Assembly (NCBI GenBank): GCA_026261815.1
Contig: JAMPIT010000379.1
Span: forward strand, 8,072,001 to 8,136,000
Source of the DNA: Monarcha castaneiventris obscurior
Taxonomy: Eukaryota > Chordata > Aves > Passeriformes > Monarchidae
Direction: 5' to 3'
Length of the DNA: 64,000 nt
Shown here: positions 1-64,000 of the stretch, piece after piece
Position numbering within the stretch: position 1 is the stretch's first letter
Layout of the letters: each line of letters starts with the position of its first letter
Program-made: the position numbers and the translations under genes
Notes under the pieces: generated by a model
Told to the model about the DNA's origin: nothing
What the model saw: only the letters and a program-made list of their open reading frames with translations
Database searches by the model: none

Positions 1-982
1 TTCTGAGAAAATCATTCCAGCTGCCTTTGCTACTTTGCTTTAATGGAGTAAGACTTGGTCCCTGGTGGCATACTGCACCTGAGCATCCAATTCTTGTCAA
101 GCTGAGTTATGGGGAATCAGGTGATCTTAAAATAAGGCAATTTAAAATACAGTTGTAGAGACTAAGAAAATAAGACATTCATTCAGATAGTATTTTACCA
201 GAAAAGAAAATTGGAATTCTATCACAGGCAATAAATCACACTTCTTCAAATGTATGGAAAGTCAACATTGTCTCCTTTCTATCTCGGTTTCTGGTATGAA
301 GCAGAGGGTGGGTTCCTGGAACTGGAAAACTTGCATGAAAACCCATGCAAATACTTGCAAAGAAAGGATAGGGAATTTTTTGTGCTGCTCTGTCAGTTTT
401 ATGCAGTTTTACATATATCATTAGCAAATATTAAGGCAACATTGCATTCAACTAAATCTTCACTTTTATATTCTGACAGTTATAATTTACAAATTTTAGT
501 GGAATGTGCATTCTAGCCAAGAATGTAATGAATCTCTACTGAGTTTCCAGTTTTCATTTTAAGTGAAATTTTCATTCATACAGAGAGAAATACATGAGAT
601 TTGCAGATATTTAAGTTCTCTGGAACATATTTTGAAGGTGTCACCCTGATTTAATTATCTGATATGTTTCACCTCAGCCAGTAATAATTTTCCTTCATTT
701 TGCCAAATTTTTCAACCAGGTGGCACTTGCATAGCACTCTTTAAAATAATTGGAGCAATTCAAGCAGATATAGCAATCCTTCCTCACTGTTCAGTCTCCT
801 AGGTGATGGGCTCCACCAACTTCACTAGAAGCAGAAACACTTGGTTTGGTTCCAGCTCTAGGCAATGTTCTCACATGGTTCAGATGAACTGGGGCATCTC
901 CCTGAGATTCCTCAAGTCCTGAACTCTTACAGGCCACTTCCCCCCACCTCTGCTGGTGGTGGAGCCCTGCTTCTGTACTCAC
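1..982 (-). other. ST18 intron 15 (partial)
   Basis: AT-rich intronic sequence following exon 15. I looked for the next finger exon on the minus strand and saw no C-P-x-x-G-C-D-G-x-G-H coding signature. Short open frames here have no recognisable motif. Confidence 0.75.
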
Positions 983-59499
<58,517 letters not shown>

Positions 59500-62400
59500 C
59501 TGTAATATTAACACAAGGTCTTTAATTCATACCTTTAGCCATTGAGGAAAAAAAATACTCCAACGCTTTTTTTCGCATTTCCAAAGGCTAGACAGTAATA
59601 GAAAAAAAAGAATAATCATGCCTTATTAATCTTGTCAAAGAGATAAAAAGCCATCTGTGAATATCTAGTAAATACCTAGGAGATACCTTTAATGATACAG
59701 ATTTGTTTAATAAAGTGATGGTTATGAGTGACTCTGTAAGGTTTAATGACGAGGTCTACAGGTGTTAGCTGAAGGCATAAGGTTAGAAAGAGTAAATGCT
59801 GCATGAGTGCTGCTTTCAGCATCCACCTCCTGAAACAGAAGTTCCCAGAAAGCTGCCGTGCCTACAGGAAATCCGCATTTTTATTGTAACTGAGGCATAG
59901 CTCTATAGCTGTGTTGGAACCTGCATTTCTGACAGCTTCATCCTTAAAACATGAAACCTTCTTGCTTGACAATGCATAACTACACATATACAGCTTTGAA
60001 ATTTTTCACCCTTAACTACTTCTGTAAGGAGTTTTGCTTAAAGACACAGTGAGTTACGGATTTCTTGGAAGTCTTTTGGGAGAATGCAGTGTCCAGATTA
60101 GGATTTTACATTAAAAAAACCAAACCCAAACAATCAAAAAGCCCAGACCTCTCCAGAAGTCAGCTGTTGTCATAAGTTTTCTAACTGAAATAAGAGAGTC
60201 CTTTCAAGATCAGTTGTTCTCACTACACTTTTGGCTACATCTAAACCCGAACTGGAAATATGCACCTTCTGGTCTTGGATGTGGCCCAGACATGTAATTG
60301 TAGGGGCAGGCTTTCAATCCATGGATTTTATTGCAAACCCCTGAAATTCAAAGGGATTAAGATTTCATGTTCTGGTGTGGAGAACTGCAGTGACATATCT
60401 CAGATTGTACAACGGTACAATTTTGACCATGTCCAGGGAGGCAAACTCCCTTTCTTTCTAAAAGTAAGACTTAATTTTTATGTAAGGAAGACTCTATCAC
60501 CAGGAATTTTTTGTCTAGGCAAAATGTTGGGAAATATGGAATTTTCCTTCAGTCTCTGAGGGAATCTTCCTATCTGTCTTTGACTTGAATCTCCGTTTCC
60601 CTGTTGTAAAATAGTAATGATCAAGTATACTCTAGAAAAAGCAACTGCCATGGGCTTCTGCAAATCAATTTGCTGACACCAGTGTCTGATTTATAAAACT
60701 GTGTTGGGTGATAGGTAGACGTGGGTACCAGAAGTTGCCAGGCATCTCTCCATGCAAAATGTCACAAGATAAATACTGATGTCAACAGAAGATCGTGTCT
60801 ATTATTTCACTTTTTCTTTCTGAGGATCAGCTGAACTGAACTGAGGAAAGAAGCAAGAAGTCCTGTTTGTGCCTTTTTCCATTTATAGAGTTTGAAGATC
60901 TGAGTATGCTTTATTTTTAGCTCTATGTGACTCAGATTACTGAGATGTTTTGAAGGTCTTATGTGAAAGAACATTGTAGAATATGACAAAATTGACCTGA
61001 GAAATAAGAGAATAAAGTCAGCCTTTCTAGGGAATAAAGAGCATTTCTCTAATTTTCTGGGATTTGTTTGTTTTTATATATGTTTGAACATTATAAGTAG
61101 CTATTGGAATCAAAATACCTATTTGCAGGAGAGAACACAAACATTTGAAAAGGGACTTGAAGAGGTGTAATTCTAGAACACATCTAGTGATGACTGAAAT
61201 GAAAATATAAATTGATGGAAATGCACATGCCAGACAATGATACCTTTTCTCTGTTTAAATTTACATCTGATATTGATTATTAGCAGGGAAAAAACATGAG
61301 GGGCTTCTGTTTATGTAGTGGGGCTGGTGGCAGCCTTTACTTGTTACTATCCTTAAAGCCTGGAGAATGAGTATTTGCAATGTGACTGCAATGGTAATGG
61401 GAAACATGGCTCTGTTCTCTGATGCTGAGTTGTGATTGAAGGCACTGACCTGCCATAGACTTATAATAGGGGAGCAGGTGTGGCAATGATGGACTTTAAT
61501 TTCCTTTAATAAACCTTTTATGTGCCACACTTTTACTGCCATTCTATGCTCTCCAAGGTCCTGCACATAATAGGTTCATTACTTTTGATTACTATAGTCT
61601 ATTGAGACAAACAACTCCAGAACACACTATATATTATGTTCAGTTAAACCAATATAGACTATTTATCCACTGTGCATTATTTCACCTGCAACTCTACAGA
61701 CAAAATTAACAACAGCTCCTGTAAGCTAAAACTATTAAAACCACTGGTACTCCTTTGTCATCATTTCATACTAAATACCACACCAATCACAGTGCTGCTC
61801 TTTTAATTATGAAACAAAAAGTGTCCACTGCTTCTACTGAACAGCAGTTACTTTGGACTAAACAGCAGGTTGCATTGTGATGAATATTTAAAAACTGCAC
61901 AAAGAGTGAAAAGCAATGATAAAATCAATGCAGGTGATTTTTCAATTGATTTTCTTTCCTTGTGAAAGTTTCAAAATATGAGGTATCTTTTCATCAACTC
62001 AAACCTAAAATTTATAGGACAGTTTAGTCTAGTGCATGCATGTATCAAAATAGTCATCATGTCTGTGTTGCATAAAGACACCTCAACTTATGAAAGAGTC
62101 CTATGCATTAACTTGAAATACAAAAGTAACTGAATAAAACTGAAATCTCTTAACTGTGTCAGCAAAAAACCTCTCTTGCTCAAAATTTAAGTGTAATATC
62201 TTTGGAGTTTGGTAGTTCTTTCAGAGACAGCCTGATACTGATACAACGTGAATGAAGAGTCTCACTTCTGTTTTTCATCTACATAGCAATAATTTTACGT
62301 GAAATTACACCAAAGGATGATCAGCAAGAAGCATTCAAACTTTCCAATCACCCATGGAACGACAAGATTATTAAATTCTGAGAAATTCTTGCCAACCTTT

Positions 62401-64000
62401 TTAGAGGTAATTGTTATCAGTGTTATCAATTTGAGACATATATTATTACTGTTGTGTACTGTGAAGGTTAGATGGATTCTGGAAGGTGCTTCATGCTGTC
62501 AAAGCTGGGGGATGGTCACACTCCCTCCCACTACATTTGTTGTCTTGAGTCAAGAATCCATAAGGGGTAAATAGAATGGTTATGTCTGCACAAAGTCCTC
62601 ACACAATATCTCACTACTAATTTTTTTAGCCATCAGGACCATGGGGATAATAAAATGTGTGCCAGGAAAATTTTATTGGGTGTTATAGTCCCATAATTTT
62701 TAAGAGCAAGCTTTACAAAAATAATGGCAAGTGAATAATGGAACTAAGTCCACTTAATCTTTGTGTCTTATAGCTAGATTCTCTGATTTGATGGATTTTA
62801 AACTCATCTAAACATTTTCTTTTCAAAATTTGTTGAAGCTAGCTAATGGACTCTAAAGGAATTAGTGGGAAACAAGCAGCCAGAAACACAAGGACGGAGG
62901 TACAGCAGCTCTGCAGTCCCAAATCATTAGGTAAGTAGGCTAAGAAATAAATGCTTACTGCTTCAGTTATACTCCATTTCTGTGATCTCAAAATTTACTG
63001 AAGATATTGATGTTGAATAATTTTCTGAAAACATGTTCCAGCAAATCTCCCCAGGTTTATGAATGCCCTCTGTCTGACTTTGTGAATTTCATTCTGATCC
63101 TTCCTCCACTTTTCCTTCAGTGTTGGTTGAGATTTAAGCATAAGTCAACAACTAGATAGCAGAAAACTGACTGGAGTCACTGACAATACCCCAAATTCTG
63201 CTTGGCTGAAACTGTAATAATTTGCTATTTAACTGCTACAGGGTATTCATGTTTCTCCAGATTAATTTACTGGTGGAATAGCAGCAATCATACTTTCTGA
63301 GCAAACTATTTGAGCTCCTGGCTGCAGGAACCAAATGGTACTTCTTTTGTTTGTACCATCCCACTGCAGTTAACAGACTCGAGAGCAGCACCTGGAAATA
63401 CTTCCCTGAGTGAGAGAATCAGGATTTGGCTCTGAGTTTGGTTTTTTGTGTGCCTGGAGTCTGTCTGTGCACATGTGCATGTACTGATGTTATAATAGGA
63501 TCCAAGAATATGACTAACAGCTGAAAATAGGGCATGTGCAATAAATTATAATAACGACAATAATAATAATAGCAACTATTTCAGTTTACTTGCATATTTT
63601 TAAATTTGAATTTCAGAAATTAAATTGACTCTACTCTCCTGGTAGGATAGTTTTACAGCACATAATTGTGAAATAAACTATTACTTAGGGAAGCCAGTGC
63701 TGCTGACTTGTAAAAGTAAAATGCATGTCCTGGAAAGAGCTCGTGTAAGAGCTATGCACTTCGTAATTTCCACTGTAATCTTCATACAAACATGACTTTC
63801 CTGGAGTGGGTTTCACATTGCTGGAGTGTCAGTCTGTTTCCTTTTGCATAATGGGCCATAGAAAAAGAAATCACGGGTTTATCTGGGGATAAAGACTGTA
63901 AACTTTATCATTGCACTGTGAATTTCTGACTAAAAATTACACCTGATTTTCAAAATTAAATTTGGGGAATCATTTCACTAGGAAAATTTTACCTGATTTT
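59500..64000. other. Sequence upstream of the ST18 start codon
   Basis: The splice acceptor directly before the ATG shows that this stretch begins as intron between a non-coding leader exon and coding exon 1. I cannot place a leader exon, CpG island or promoter here: the region is AT-rich throughout and short open frames carry no motif. An AAT-type simple repeat lies near 63549-63572. Confidence 0.65.

Overview
This is a vertebrate genomic window, most likely from a bird. It is AT-rich and intron-dominated, with a truncated CR1-like LINE tail and an ERVL-type avian LTR. The only gene I can support is ST18 (suppression of tumorigenicity 18; also NZF3/MYT3), a MYT1-family C2HC zinc-finger transcription factor. 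It lies on the minus strand.

Fifteen coding exons can be read by hand. They run from the initiator ATG at 59499 down to an exon ending at 983, and every junction has GT/AG ends and a matching reading phase. Together they give residues 1 to about 821, against a family length of roughly 1050. The window therefore holds the N-terminus, the acidic region, zinc fingers 1 to 4 and the MYT1 central region. Fingers 5 and 6, the C-terminal coiled coil and the 3' UTR must lie beyond base 1. Paralogue choice rests on the N-terminal block after MAKKRK, the absence of an N-terminal finger and the sequence around GWDTPINYSKTHG; these match ST18, not MYT1 or MYT1L.

Layout from high to low coordinates: 59500-64000 is upstream DNA or 5'-UTR intron with no supportable feature; 59445-59499 and 57497-57527 are two tiny N-terminal exons; a 16.2 kb intron (41262-57496) contains a GC-rich LTR-like insertion in the opposite orientation (about 43.6-44.2 kb) and AT microsatellites; 41071-41261 and 36000-36797 encode the lysine/arginine-rich and acidic N-terminal regions; 33070-33204 is finger 1; 31250-31340 plus 29589-29693 is finger 2; 28259-28464, 24895-25106, 16133-16378 and 10442-10557 encode the central region; 7088-7150 plus 6231-6299 is finger 3; 1159-1221 plus 983-1063 is finger 4. 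A solo ERVL-type LTR with a likely target-site duplication sits in intron 11 (7766-8215).

The most interesting structural point is that fingers 2, 3 and 4 are each split by a phase-2 intron in the same serine codon, and the exon 2/exon 3 junction has the same signature. Exon 3 begins with a Y-x-C-x-x-A-K-K-R-K segment that aligns with the second half of the N-terminal finger of MYT1L. This suggests that ST18 keeps half of an ancestral finger whose first-half exon has been lost. I found no separate new gene system in the window.
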